Positions 53,415 to 64,000 of a stretch of 64,000 bases of DNA are shown here, piece by piece. The stretch is from Luscinia megarhynchos (taxonomy: Eukaryota; Chordata; Aves; Passeriformes; Turdidae). The notes under the pieces are model-generated. The model was not told the origin of the DNA. It was given only the letters and a program-made list of their open reading frames with translations, and did not search any database. A program made the position numbers and the translations under genes. Numbering within the stretch: position 1 is the stretch's first letter; each line of letters opens with the position of its first letter. The stretch spans positions 3,377,290-3,441,289 of the forward strand of contig CM067589.1 of NCBI GenBank assembly GCA_034336665.1, written 5' to 3'.

Positions 53415-55078
53415 GCTGCGCTGCTGCCTGGGCACAGCCAGGGACAGGCGAGGGTCACCTGGGCTTCTGCTGCCCTGGCCCTGCTGTCCTGGCCCCGCCG
53501 CTCAGAGAAAACCTGCATGAAAACTGCCTGTGGGCCAGCAAGAGACTCGGTGAGGGCAGGTGAGCTGCGGGCCCACGCTGGGCTGGGAACCAGCAGCAGC
53601 CAAGAGCCGGTGCCCAGAGCCTCCCCACACCGGGAGCCTCGGGGACACCCGTGTCTCAGGGCTGCCTGCAGCCGGCACGCGGAACCGGCCGGTCACGCCT
53701 TCTGTGGGGAGGGAAGCTGTGGCAGGACCCCGAGCCCGGGACAGCACTGGATGATTTGAAGGAAAATAATTCTTAAAGGAAAAGCAAGTTTATATATTGG
53801 GTTATGTGAACAGCAGCAGCCTCGTGCTGGGGGGAGCAGGATGGGGAATGCAAGGCTGGAGATTGCAGGGGGATGAGTGTGTAAGAGCCGAGCAGGACTG
53901 AGCCAGGCAGAGCCACCAAGCCACCGTGTGCTGCCTTCATGCTGCAGAAAGCAGGACACGGAGGAAAGCACAGGACATGGGCATGAGCCTGAGCTGTGCC
54001 AGGACCCCTGCAGAAAGCAGATGCTCAAAAGTGTTCAAGGGCTGGTGCTGGACAGGTGTCAAGGCCTCTGTCTGATGGTCTAGAGCCTCACATGGCAGCA
54101 GTGCATCCCATATCCCTCTGGAAACAAGTCCCTAGCTGTGGGGGCTGCTCTGGCACTGCTGCCTGGGTGTCCCTCTCCTCCAGGGCAGCAAGTGTGGACC
54201 TCACTGCCTGCTGCCACCACCTCTGTGGGTGCAGAGGGAGCAGATCCAGCACCCCACCTCCATGCTGCTCCTTGCCCCTGGGACTCGCCATGGACCCTGG
54301 AACTCTGGCAGCCAGATCTGTGACCTGGGCAGGAAGCCTGCAGCTTGTGCTGCTCCTGCCATGGCCCCAGGGCACAGCGGGGAGGAGCAGTGGGCCCCAG
54401 CTGTGTGACACCCCGCAGGCACCCATGGCAGGTCCAGCTGCAGGGTGGCTTCGTGCAAAGGTCACCCAGTCCTTGGGAGGGCAGAGAGGAGCAGCCCCAC
54501 CCGCCCCACGCCAGCTCAGCTTTGCCATGCACTGCCCATCAACAGGACTTGCTCAGCTCTTCCCTCCCGTGCACCAGCTGCATCCCAGTTCCTCTGGTCC
54601 CCCGAAGGAGCAGCTGGTTTGGGTGCTGGGAGTCTTCCTGCCTGTGGGGTGGCTGTGCAGCCTGGCACACCTGGGTGGTGTGGGCTGGTGGGCTACTTGC
54701 AGGAAGCTTTCTTGACACCAGGTTTATCTTATGGAGGACTCTTGAACTTGTCTTAGGATCAGCACTCTCCAGCTCGGTCAGGGCCCTGTCACTCAAAGCC
54801 TATCTTCAGGTGTGGGGCAAGAAGGCTGCAGCAGGAATGGTCTCCAAGGGTGATTTAGTAGTGTAAGAAAAACAGTTCCGTGTTCCTAATGTTTTATGTG
54901 CTAAAACTAAAATACAAAATACACCTTGTACAAGCAGGCAGGGGATCGGCGTCGGCTCTGCAGGGTAGGAAGGATGCATGGTGTACACTTCCCTGGGGCT
55001 CCAGGGCAGGGAGAGCTCGAAATGTGAGTGATAATGTGTTCAGCTGTCGTCCACAACCCTCGTGCTCTGCAGTCTGTC

Positions 55079-55744
55079 CTACTCGCTGTCGCTCTTGTCC
55101 ACCAGTACCGCGTCAGTCTCCTCCGTGATCTCCAGCAGTGTGTGCATGTCGGGGCTCTCCCCACGCATCAGATCTGAATTCTCTCCTTCCTCTCCACCAA
55201 CCTCCACCAGCTCTGTGGCTTTCACCTCCACCTCACCCTCTCTTATTTTCTTGACATGGAAAGTGAAGGGTGGCACTTTGTAGACAGCTGTCTTGGACCT
55301 GGCATAGATGGTGTGGTCAGGCGTGAAAGACTTCCTCAGTTTGTCCCGAGAGCTCTTCATCTTCTCTCTCCTTTCGTTAGTCACAATTTTAGTGCCCAGC
55401 TTGTTCATCCTCTTCTCCAGGTTGTGGCGGGTCTTCTCCAAGTTGTGGCGTGTCTTCTCCAGGTTTTCCTTGGTCTTTAGCTTAGTCTTTTCCATCTTCT
55501 CCTTCGAGAATGCCTTCTTAAAGTCATCCACCCTTTTCATGCCACTCCTCTTGATGCGTTCTGCCCGAGACTCTTCGATAATCTCCTCAATCTCCACCTC
55601 CTCATCTGAGGAGAGCTGGATGTGGTCCTCCTCTGCATGGTCCTCACCCACAGGGACCTCCTCACCCTCGCCTTCCTTCTCCACCTTTTCACCTTCCTTT
55701 AGGGACTTGCTAATGCTCAGTTTAGATGGGAGCTTCACTTCATC
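55079..55744 (-). CDS. CAVIN1: Caveolae-associated protein 1 (cavin-1/PTRF), last exon
   Basis: A single 3' exon of 221 codons after a TTGCAG acceptor, opening DEVKLPSKLSIS and closing DAVLVDKSDSE before TAG. It carries the second acidic region (..VGEDHAEEDHIQLSSDEEV), the basic helical region HR2 (ESRAERIKRSGMKRVDDFKK, then repeated LEKTRHN/LEKR coiled-coil units), the conserved SFTPDHTIYARSKTAVYKVP and PPFTFHVKKIREGEVEV motifs, and the third acidic tail. Cavin-1 trimers coat caveolae together with caveolin-1 and bind phosphoinositides. In human the gene has two coding exons with this same junction. No match to the exon 1 helical region (VNGVLVLSLLDKI-type) was found up to 64000, so exon 1 lies beyond the right edge and the intron exceeds 8.25 kb. 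Confidence 0.96.
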   Translation of the reverse strand, partial: DEVKLPSKLSISKSLKEGEKVEKEGEGEEVPVGEDHAEEDHIQLSSDEEVEIEEIIEESRAERIKRSGMKRVDDFKKAFSKEKMEKTKLKTKENLEKTRHNLEKTRHNLEKRMNKLGTKIVTNERREKMKSSRDKLRKSFTPDHTIYARSKTAVYKVPPFTFHVKKIREGEVEVKATELVEVGGEEGENSDLMRGESPDMHTLLEITEETDAVLVDKSDSE

Positions 55745-58700
55745 CTGCAAGACACAGAGCGGAGCCAGTGAGACACAGACACCAGCAACCCTGGAGCCAG
55801 CCCATCCTCCCTCCCACAGTGCTACAGAGACATCAGCCTCCACCCAGATAATCACACCCAGGTACCTCAGGCCTGGGCTCATCCTCCCTTATGGCAGCTG
55901 ATAAGTTATTGTGAAAAGGATCTGCTTCTCCCTGCTCTCCCGTACCAGGACTCAGGCACCAGCCTGGCTCCAAACTCATCTGTGACACCTGAAGTAAGGG
56001 AAAGGCAGCCCACTACTGAAACTGGAGCCTATTCCCCTCTCTGCCCGTGTCACAGTCCTGTGCCCTCTGGTTTCGTTTTTATCCCATTGCAGCCCCTCAC
56101 TCCTGGCCAGGACAGTGGTCTTCAGGTCTCCAGCCTGGCCAGGTCCAGCTGTGGCCCCAGGTGCAGTGCAGGGCTGCAGAGCTGAGTCTGGCCACAGCAT
56201 CAGCGTGCATACACTGTCCTGGCCACCCCCAGGCTGCACTCAGACTTTCCCAAGACCTCAGGATCCAGATGTGGGGCTGGGACATCTCTTGGGATGCAGC
56301 AGGCTGCCCTGTTTTTCCTATTTCTCCACTGGGGAGTAAGTTAGAGAATTTGCCCGAGTCCATATCTGGAGATGGTGGAAACAGTGGTCCCAACTCACAC
56401 AGCCTGGTCTGCAGGGATACACAGCTCTACTTGGGACAGGGCTGGATTCATTCAGCTTCTCCACAAGCCTGAGCCAGCCAAGTTTCTGATCCCAGTGGCA
56501 GAGGACAAGCATGTGCCTGGGAGAGAGGCACAGGTCTGGAGTGGGATTGGTTTTCATCCGAGCAGCACATAGCATGCATCCCTGCTGCAGTGATTCACCT
56601 CTCTGTCCCCCGGACAGGCTGGAAATAGCCCATCACTGTACAGGGCGTCACAGCTGCAGGGCTGCAGCTCACGCTCGGAAATTTATTGCCCAAGCAGTTT
56701 TAATCTACAGAGATGGGTGGGAGAGGTGGGAGCTGCCAGGACCAGCGCTGTCAGAAATCCAGCAGCAGCCAAAGGGCAATGTGTGGAAGGGGCACACAGC
56801 ACGTGGAGCTGCTGGGCTGAGGCTTGGAGAAGAGCCTGGGCAGCAGGACAGCCAGGTGCCATTCTGAGCCCTGGGGCAGGCAGCAGCAGAATGGAGCAAG
56901 GACAGGATTCCAGTCCTGTACTGGCAGGAACCAGGCCCAGGGAAAACAAGGGGCAGCTCTTGGTGTATCCCAAGTGCTTGAAGTGCATGGCAAACCCTGG
57001 AACACTGGCAGTGATCTGTGTGCCCCTGGCTTGGGGAGGTGCCCTGGGACCCAGGAGGGTGACTCTGCTGTGGCACCTCCCATGCTCTGCATGTCACAGC
57101 AGCTGCCACTGCTCCACTGCAGCCATGCACCAATGAGCTGCACAGGTGCCAAGAGCCAGGACACCAGGGATGGACATTCCATCAGGCATGAGGAGGGGTG
57201 TTCCTGCTGCTGGGACAGAACATCCCAGTCCCTGCTCAGCGTTGGAAGGGACGATGTGTGTGCACACCCTCACCCTGAGTGCACACCACTGCCCTGGCTG
57301 ACCAAGGTCACTGCCACTCTGTGGCTCTGTCCTGAGCTCCTGGACGAGAGGCAGGAGGAGAGGCAGGAGACACAGGTGCTGTGCCCAACCCTCTGTGCTG
57401 TCCCCAGCCCTGTCTTCCCTTGCACCCCTGGAGAAGTGACACAGCTCATTGAATATGTGACTCCAGCACAGCTTCACCTGGGTGAAATCCAGATGCTCTC
57501 AGCTGCTTTCTTGTTTTTTTTCCCAAGCACAGGTACTGTTCCTTGGGCCAGCTGAAGTTCTGGAAGCACAAGGGTATCTGGAGAATCTTTTGTGAGCAGT
57601 GCAAAGCCAGCTCCATGGAGCACTGGGCTCAGTGAAGATGGCATGGGCTGCATGCCTGTGGTGAAAACACAGAGGCAGCTGGGGCAGAGCTTTCATTCTG
57701 GGTTTTCTTTACAGCAGAGCACTGTTCTGGATGAAGTTCTTCACCCTCCAGATCACAGGTCAGGTCTCATACACTTTGAGGAGATTAAGGGGTGAAGCAG
57801 CCAACATGTGTTTTCTTCATTTGATGAGCCACTTCAGCAGAAAACAATACACACGTTCTCCAGAGAGCCAGGTCAGTCCAGGGCAAACCCACATCACAGG
57901 GAAGGCAGGGATCCTGTTCTCCACAACAACACCTGCCAGAGCAATCCCAGAAACTTCCAGGGACCCTGCCCAGCCCGCAGAACATCAGGAACTCCAGCCA
58001 CTTCCTTCCCTCTGAGGCAACACAATGAGCCAGAACAAAGGCATCCCCCTCTCCCCTGGCGGGGTTGTCCCTGGAAATGGGCCATATCCTGCAAACCCTG
58101 ATCCTATCAGCCCCTTGTGAGCTCCAGAATACGTGTTTGCAGAAAGAAATACCATCTCAAAAACTCCCACATAAATGGAGTTTATGTCTGTCACATAAAT
58201 AACAACCTTTCCTCATGCAACACCAGTATATACAGCTCTTGACTGAATCTTCTGAAGTGATGGGATGGGCTGCACCAGCAAAGCTCCCATCCAGCCTCAG
58301 CAGCATCCTGCAGCTCTTTCCTCACAGGCACAAAGACATGGCCAGCAGCAGCTTTGGATAATGGGACAGTGGGAGCAAACCCTGTTGGAGTGCCTGCAGC
58401 TCTCCCTAATCCTGCACTTCACCCAGAGAGCAGCAGCTGCCCAGCTCTGTGATCCCACGGGCTGCACTCAGGCACTTCTCCCACTTCTGCTGGCCCTGCT
58501 CCATCCCCACGGCCCAACCCCAGCCCTGCAGCACTCACAGCTCTGCTCTTGCCTCTGTCGGGAGGCACCTCATGGATCAGACCCAGAGGCACAGAGGGAG
58601 CACAGATCCTCCCATGTGTGAGGATCCCAGCCTTTACCCTTGGGACTGTTTCCAAGAGCTTTTCTCCAGCTGTGCTTGGGAAATCCCTCAAGTCCTGCTC

Positions 58701-61700
58701 CTGGCCTCTCTCTCCTAGGCATGGTATAATTCCTGCATTTCCCACCCCAGCCCACCTCTTCTTCACTGATTGCTGACCTGACCAGTAGATAACCAGCTGG
58801 GGACAGCTGGAGGATTCTCAGCAGTGTGCTAAGGGACAGTCTCCCAGGGTCCCAGCTCACCTGCATTCAGGGAGCATTCCTGTGAGTTCAGGCACAGCTG
58901 GTGCGAGAACATCCACAGCTCTGGCACATCTTAATGGGGACGAGCACATCTTGCTGAGAATCCCTTGGATGTAGTTCCCCTCTGCACCCAGGCACTCCCC
59001 AAAAGCCACCAAGAGTCCCTGCCTGGAAGGTTTCTCCAGTAGTGAAGGGGAGCTGCCTGGTGTGGGCAAGACATGCCTGCAGACACAGGCATGGAGGATA
59101 ATGGGACATGACTGGAACTATCAAGAACCACCCCACAGGCCCACGGGTGGCTGCTGCACAAATCCCTGCTCTGAGCAAGCCACTATGCTCTCTGTGCTTC
59201 ATTTCACTCATGACTCATCCAGTTGAGCCACATTTTTAACATCAGGCATTCTATTTTTACTCGGAAAACACTGATCCTGAAGTGGGTGAGTCCAAAATCC
59301 TGGGTCTTGGCATCCCTGCCTGTTGGGGTGTTCAAAACCTGGCTCCCAATCAGCAGAGGCAAACCAGTTCTGTCCTCTCTGCTTGGATCCAACTGGCACA
59401 AGGACAGCACGTAAACAACATTTTTCAGAAGATTTTGATATCAGCAGCAGCAAACTCTGTCCCTCTCTGTGTACAGTGCAGAGCTGCACCCAGCAGCAGG
59501 ACAGGGACAGGGACAGGGAGCCTGCACTGTCCCTGCAGCACAGATCTCCTGGGATGAGCTGTGCTTTGGCAAGCTCCCTGGCACTGGGCCGGTTCATCTG
59601 TGGACTTTGTGGGCACCCAGAGGGGCCCCAGTGCCCACAGCCAGCCCCAAAGGCAGCTGGCTGCCAGCTGCTCTGTGTCCTCCTACTTCAAACAACTCCG
59701 AGCTGTTGGATCCACAGCAGCCTCTCCCCAGCTCCCCTGAGTGGGCTTTTATCTGACATTGTTTTCGAGTTCCCTGGCAGTGAGTCACCCGCAGCCCACG
59801 GCCATGGACACCCGCCTGGTTGCTACAACACACGTAAACACTTCCCCTGGAGTATAAAAGGCCAAGGAGGCACAGAGCTGAGCTGCATTCCCAGTCAGTG
59901 TGTAAGAAACAGAGTCCCAGCACTCCCAGCCACTCTGGTCTCTCTTGGAAGGTTTAATGGAAGGTTCTCACATGCACATGCAAATCACATCTGCAATTCA
60001 TTTCACTCCGTTATTTTTACACAAATGCAACAGCACAAACAGTGAGTTTGGTTGACATCTGCAGCCATAACGTGCAGAAAATGACCAGCTCACATTCCTG
60101 GGCTCCACTATGACCAAATCAGGCTGATGCCAATGCTGGGTGAGCTGGAGACTGTAGCCCCCCCTGCACCCCAGCCCTCTCTCTGCCCACCCCGGGCAGC
60201 ACAGCCCTGCTTGGCCTTGGGGAGGCCGGGGGAGGATTAGGAGCTTGGGCAGCAAACAGCCTCCAGGTCAGGTCAAACCGTGCCAGAGGAGAACAAATTC
60301 TGCTCTCCTGTTGCCATGATAACTGCTCTGCTCTGCCAGGCCTCAGAGGACACTGTTCTGCGCTGACCTTCCAGCAGTGTCATGGGAAGGAGGAGTAACA
60401 GCAGCATGCCTGAGAAGCACCCTGAGCCCAGCAGGGCTCAGGAGTGTCCAGATACCCTGCACAGAGGGGGCTGTGCTTTCCTCTCCAGTGCCTTGGTGGA
60501 ACAGACCTTTTCTGTGAGATTGAAATTGCTAGATTGCTAGATTTTTTTCCCTAGATCATCGAAAAAAACCGGCTTTTCTTACATCTGACACTCTCCTTGA
60601 AGAAGTTTTCCCTGGCAGCTTTGCCCAGAGACCATAATTCCTGGACTTGACTCACCCTCACCTGGCTCTTGGAACAGTCCTGTCCACCCAGGTGGCCATT
60701 CCCACTGGACAGTGCTGCACACACTGCTGGGTGACCCCCAAAGGGCAGCTGGAGCTTGGGGCATTTTGTACAGTGGCTGCACAATGACAGGAAGGCAACA
60801 GGCCACAGTGGCCTCTGTGGCCTAAATGTTGTATGAGCAGCAGTTAAAGTCACCACTCCAGTGTGTGCAGAGCCTGACTGAGCAAGCAGCACCAGGGGCT
60901 GTGGTCAGACAGAAATGGGAGATGCTGCAGGGGCTGCCTGAGGCATTGTGTCACAGTTTGTGCTCTCTGCCTGTTTTACCTGTTTAAAACAACAACTTCA
61001 AACCATTTCACAATCACAAACGAATGCTCACAAGAAGCCTGAGGAGGTGGGTGTTTCAGGGCTGTGTTTCAGAGGGAGAAATGAACAGGTGGGATTTGCC
61101 CAGTCACAGCAGAGCCAGCAGAGCCAACTGCCCCTGGCCACTTGCCCTTCATGCAAGCCACACAGCAGCTCCTCCCTCCCAGATGGCCTGAGGGAAAATC
61201 CCAGCTCCTCACACCCACGCTCATGCAGCAAGCACATTAGTCAGCAGCAGGATCAGCCTTGCAGCTCTGAGAGCCTGAGGCAGCCCCAAGCAGGCAAGAA
61301 GCAAAGGCTCAGAATCAGCAGCTCCCAGAGCTTCAGAAGAGGTTCAGAGTGATCTTCAGGGGGATGCTGCTGACGAGGCCCTAAACTGCTGCCTCCTGCC
61401 GTGTCTTCTGCTGCCCTGGGCCTGTCTCCACGGGCTGGGCTCACAGGGCAGTCCCTGGCGAGGACTCAAGGCACACCCGCGGCATCTTCTGGGGCTAAGA
61501 TGAGGAAAACTGCGTTTCAATGGCCGGGGAAAGGAAGCACAGTGGCAACACTTACCTGTTCTGCCGGGAATCTGGTTAGGAACAGGCCAACAGTGATCCG
61601 GGTTAGCATGAGAACAGGCAGGGAGAAAAGGCACAGGGGTTGGTTTTAGTAAAGGGAGAAGCCAGGAAGCAGAATTTGACAGAAAAGAGAGTCATCAAAG

Positions 61701-64000
61701 ATCTGTGAGATGGAAGAGTGTCCGTCTCTGATTTAGAACATCCCAGGAGACACAGGATCTGTTCTGTGGGTTCAGGCACATTCTCACTGACACTGCTCAG
61801 ACAGGGCCAGACTCTGCTCACGGTCACAGGGATTCAGTGTCACCTGTTGGGGACATGTTTCCCTTTGCTGAGGTGTAGCTGAACTCAGAGTTTGCTTGTA
61901 AGTGTAAGATCATGAAAGAAAGGGTGGTGATTTTAAACCCTGTGTTTATTGATTCAAGTGCAGAGGCTGCAGAGATTGAAACAGGCGGGTGCAACTCCAG
62001 AACTCTATTCTGGTTTTGTCACGTACTGACCTTACCCTAAACCAGCACCAGATAACTCCCAGCAGCTCCCAGATCTCTGCACCCAGTGACACAGCAAAGT
62101 CAGGCATGGCCTTGACTCTGGGTTCCAAGGGCTGGACAAACTTTGTCTCCAATAGTGCCAAGAGGTTAATGAAAAGAGAAGCCTCAAACCTAAGAGACGA
62201 GGCTTTTGAGTCCTGGGGTAAGAAGTCACCAAGGAATATTGCTGAGAGAAAAAGATCTAAAATATGAGGGGAGAAAGCAAATCAGGTTGGGATTAGGTGA
62301 ATGTTAGAGGGATAAATAGTTCATTCTCAAGTAGCATCTCCCTGTCTAGCAGAGTCCTCCCAGCCTCTGTAATTCTGGGTGTTGTGCAATCGGCCTGGCA
62401 CTTCTTTCTATCAGGCACATCCAGTTCCCCTGTGTCCTGGAAGCTGTGTCTGAAAAGCTGGATCTGCTTCATGAGCTGTGAGAAACAACAGCTTGGTACA
62501 GGCACCAGAGCTGGTGCAAAGGAAGGGAGGGAGAGTGGGGAGAGGAGGAGGCTGTGCTTGGAAAAATGCTTTTGCCTTTAGTGAGTCAGATGAGAAGCAG
62601 AGCTGTAGGAAGCAGAGAAATAAACAGATTGAGAGTGAAAATGAACTTTTTTCTCCCTCTGACAGCATTAAAATTTTTTTATGCCATTTTGATATCTGTT
62701 TGTACACTTTGCTCTCAGATCTACTCCTCCCGGATAAAACTGTCTGAGCTGATTGATGACTCGAGAGCTGCTCCTGAGCAGCAAAGCAGCAAAGATGGGG
62801 TTTGTATTACAGATGACTTGCAGACACTGACATTTGCATCCTCACATAAATCTGGAGACTAAACATCCTGAGGCTTTTTATTCTAAATATTTTATTTTCT
62901 TTTATGGATTCTGCACATTTTGTTTCTGCTCTTTGTCTATCTCACAGCTGGACAGTGGACACACAATTCTTCAGGTGCCCTGTAAGTTGTAGGAGATCTT
63001 GCAGAATCAAGAGAACAATCCCAAATGGGATAACAGAGGGCTAAGCCTGTTGCTGGATATGAGTCATTGCTGTGCCTTCTGGGTTGTGCACATGAGAGGC
63101 CAGAGGGAGGAATATGTGATCAGAGGGATATTACCTTGGGTTTGTTTTCATGAGCCACTACTCATCCAACCTAACCCCATCCCAATGGCTGGGCAGCCTC
63201 TGGGCCTTTGCTCTGAGTCAATTTATGGCTGCACAGCTCAGTCTGAAACTAAAATGCTGAAAGGATTTTAGCAAAGCAAACATTTCTAGCACCAACTGCT
63301 TATAAATAGTAGCTGAGCAATGAAATATTAATGCAGTTGATACTAAACTGCAAGAGACAAATCCATGCTCCAGAGTGGTCTACTGGTAGACTGGTAATCT
63401 GCACTAAAAAATCCTTAAGAGTCAGAGTTATTAACATCCTGACTTTTTTTAAAGGCTCAGTCTCCTCTGAATTATTATCTTGAGACTCTTATAGTTCCAT
63501 AATATGCAGAGAATATGCAAGATTTCTGTACACTGGGATGTTCATGTGGTCCCCCTGCAATGGAGGCAGCACTGACAGGAGCTGCTTTAGACTCGATTTG
63601 CAGTGAAAGTGAAACCTGCTTTTTTACTTAAAAGTATTATCAGAAAATAAACACAGTGGCTGCTGCAATGCAAATCCCTGCTGTGACCCACCAGGAAGAG
63701 AGCTGGATGTTCCAGCACGTGGAACCAGCTGATCTTGCAGGAAAAGCACCCCGTGGGTACCTGATGCCTGTGTCTATCCCAGTGCTGTCACCCAAACTGC
63801 TTTGGAAATTCCTGTTTACTTTTTGATGCTGGTAGCAAGGCAAGCTCCACTGAACTGCAGGTACATCACCCACCCAGGCTGTCCCTCAGGCCTGCAGATC
63901 TTGCTGGCTCTTGTCAATGCTCCACTGCCATTAAACTCATCATGAATGAGTTTCTGAATGATTAATTTGAAACAAAATCATATCTCAGAGCAGCTGCCAT
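55745..64000 (-). other. CAVIN1 intron 1 (partial)
   Basis: The sequence becomes steadily more AT-rich toward the right edge. No exon of CAVIN1 or another gene is recognised. It contains a strong TATA-like box on the plus strand at 59851 with a downstream AG-rich stretch, described separately. Confidence 0.55.
59846..59900 (+). promoter_or_regulatory. TATA-like core promoter motif inside the CAVIN1 intron
   Basis: gagtataaaaggcc around 59851-59864 is a consensus TATA box on the strand opposite to CAVIN1. An AP-1-like tgagtcac lies about 70 bp upstream (near 59780). No protein frame with a recognisable domain follows. It could drive a non-coding RNA, be a remnant of a mobile element, or be chance. 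Confidence 0.3.

Noticed and set aside
52672..53759. Plus-strand frames of 153-201 codons
   Set aside because: Generated by the 15-bp tandem repeat, whose period is a multiple of three.
55745..64000. CAVIN1 exon 1 inside the window
   Set aside because: No minus-strand frame matches the conserved N-terminal helical region, so the exon must lie beyond the right edge.

Overview
This is a vertebrate nuclear window, almost certainly from a bird. It holds a CR1 LINE tail of the avian type (about 48274-48440). Introns are short, GC is high and minisatellites are frequent, as on avian microchromosomes. The prepro-orexin N-terminus has the avian-style form, and there is one STAT5 gene where mammals have two. 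Nothing looks prokaryotic or viral.

All seven recognisable genes lie on the minus strand, so each is read from right to left. From low to high coordinate they are: first coding exon of KCNH4 (345-420; the rest lies off the left edge), HCRT (1325-2274), a third PLCL/PRIP-type inactive phospholipase C gene (3521-13334), GHDC (15121-17549), STAT5B (18761-23587), STAT3 (41286-48854, with a non-coding first exon near 52387-52470) and the last exon of CAVIN1 (55079-55744; exon 1 lies off the right edge). This matches the human 17q21 order KCNH4-HCRT-GHDC-STAT5B-STAT3-CAVIN1, with two differences. A PLCL-like gene sits between HCRT and GHDC, and no STAT5A lies between STAT5B and STAT3. Exon phases were checked by hand. 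STAT5B closes at 787 aa, STAT3 at 768, GHDC at 538 and prepro-orexin at 154. The PLCL-like gene closes at 1081 codons only if two single-base excesses, each in or beside a C run, are discounted.

The intervals contain CpG-island promoters, poly(A) signals and several tandem repeats: 41 bp beside KCNH4, a GC-rich array near 27 kb, 20 bp near 37 kb and 15 bp near 53 kb. The 17.7 kb between the STAT5B start codon and the STAT3 poly(A) signal, and the 8.3 kb CAVIN1 intron, show no gene I recognise.

The genes share a neighbourhood rather than a pathway. HCRT is a hypothalamic neuropeptide precursor, KCNH4 a voltage-gated K+ channel, STAT5B and STAT3 cytokine-activated transcription factors, and CAVIN1 a caveolar coat protein. 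The points most worth following up are the third PLCL gene (retained, catalytically eroded and frameshifted as assembled), the missing mammalian STAT3-beta acceptor, and a cluster of STAT-type motifs between the two STAT genes.
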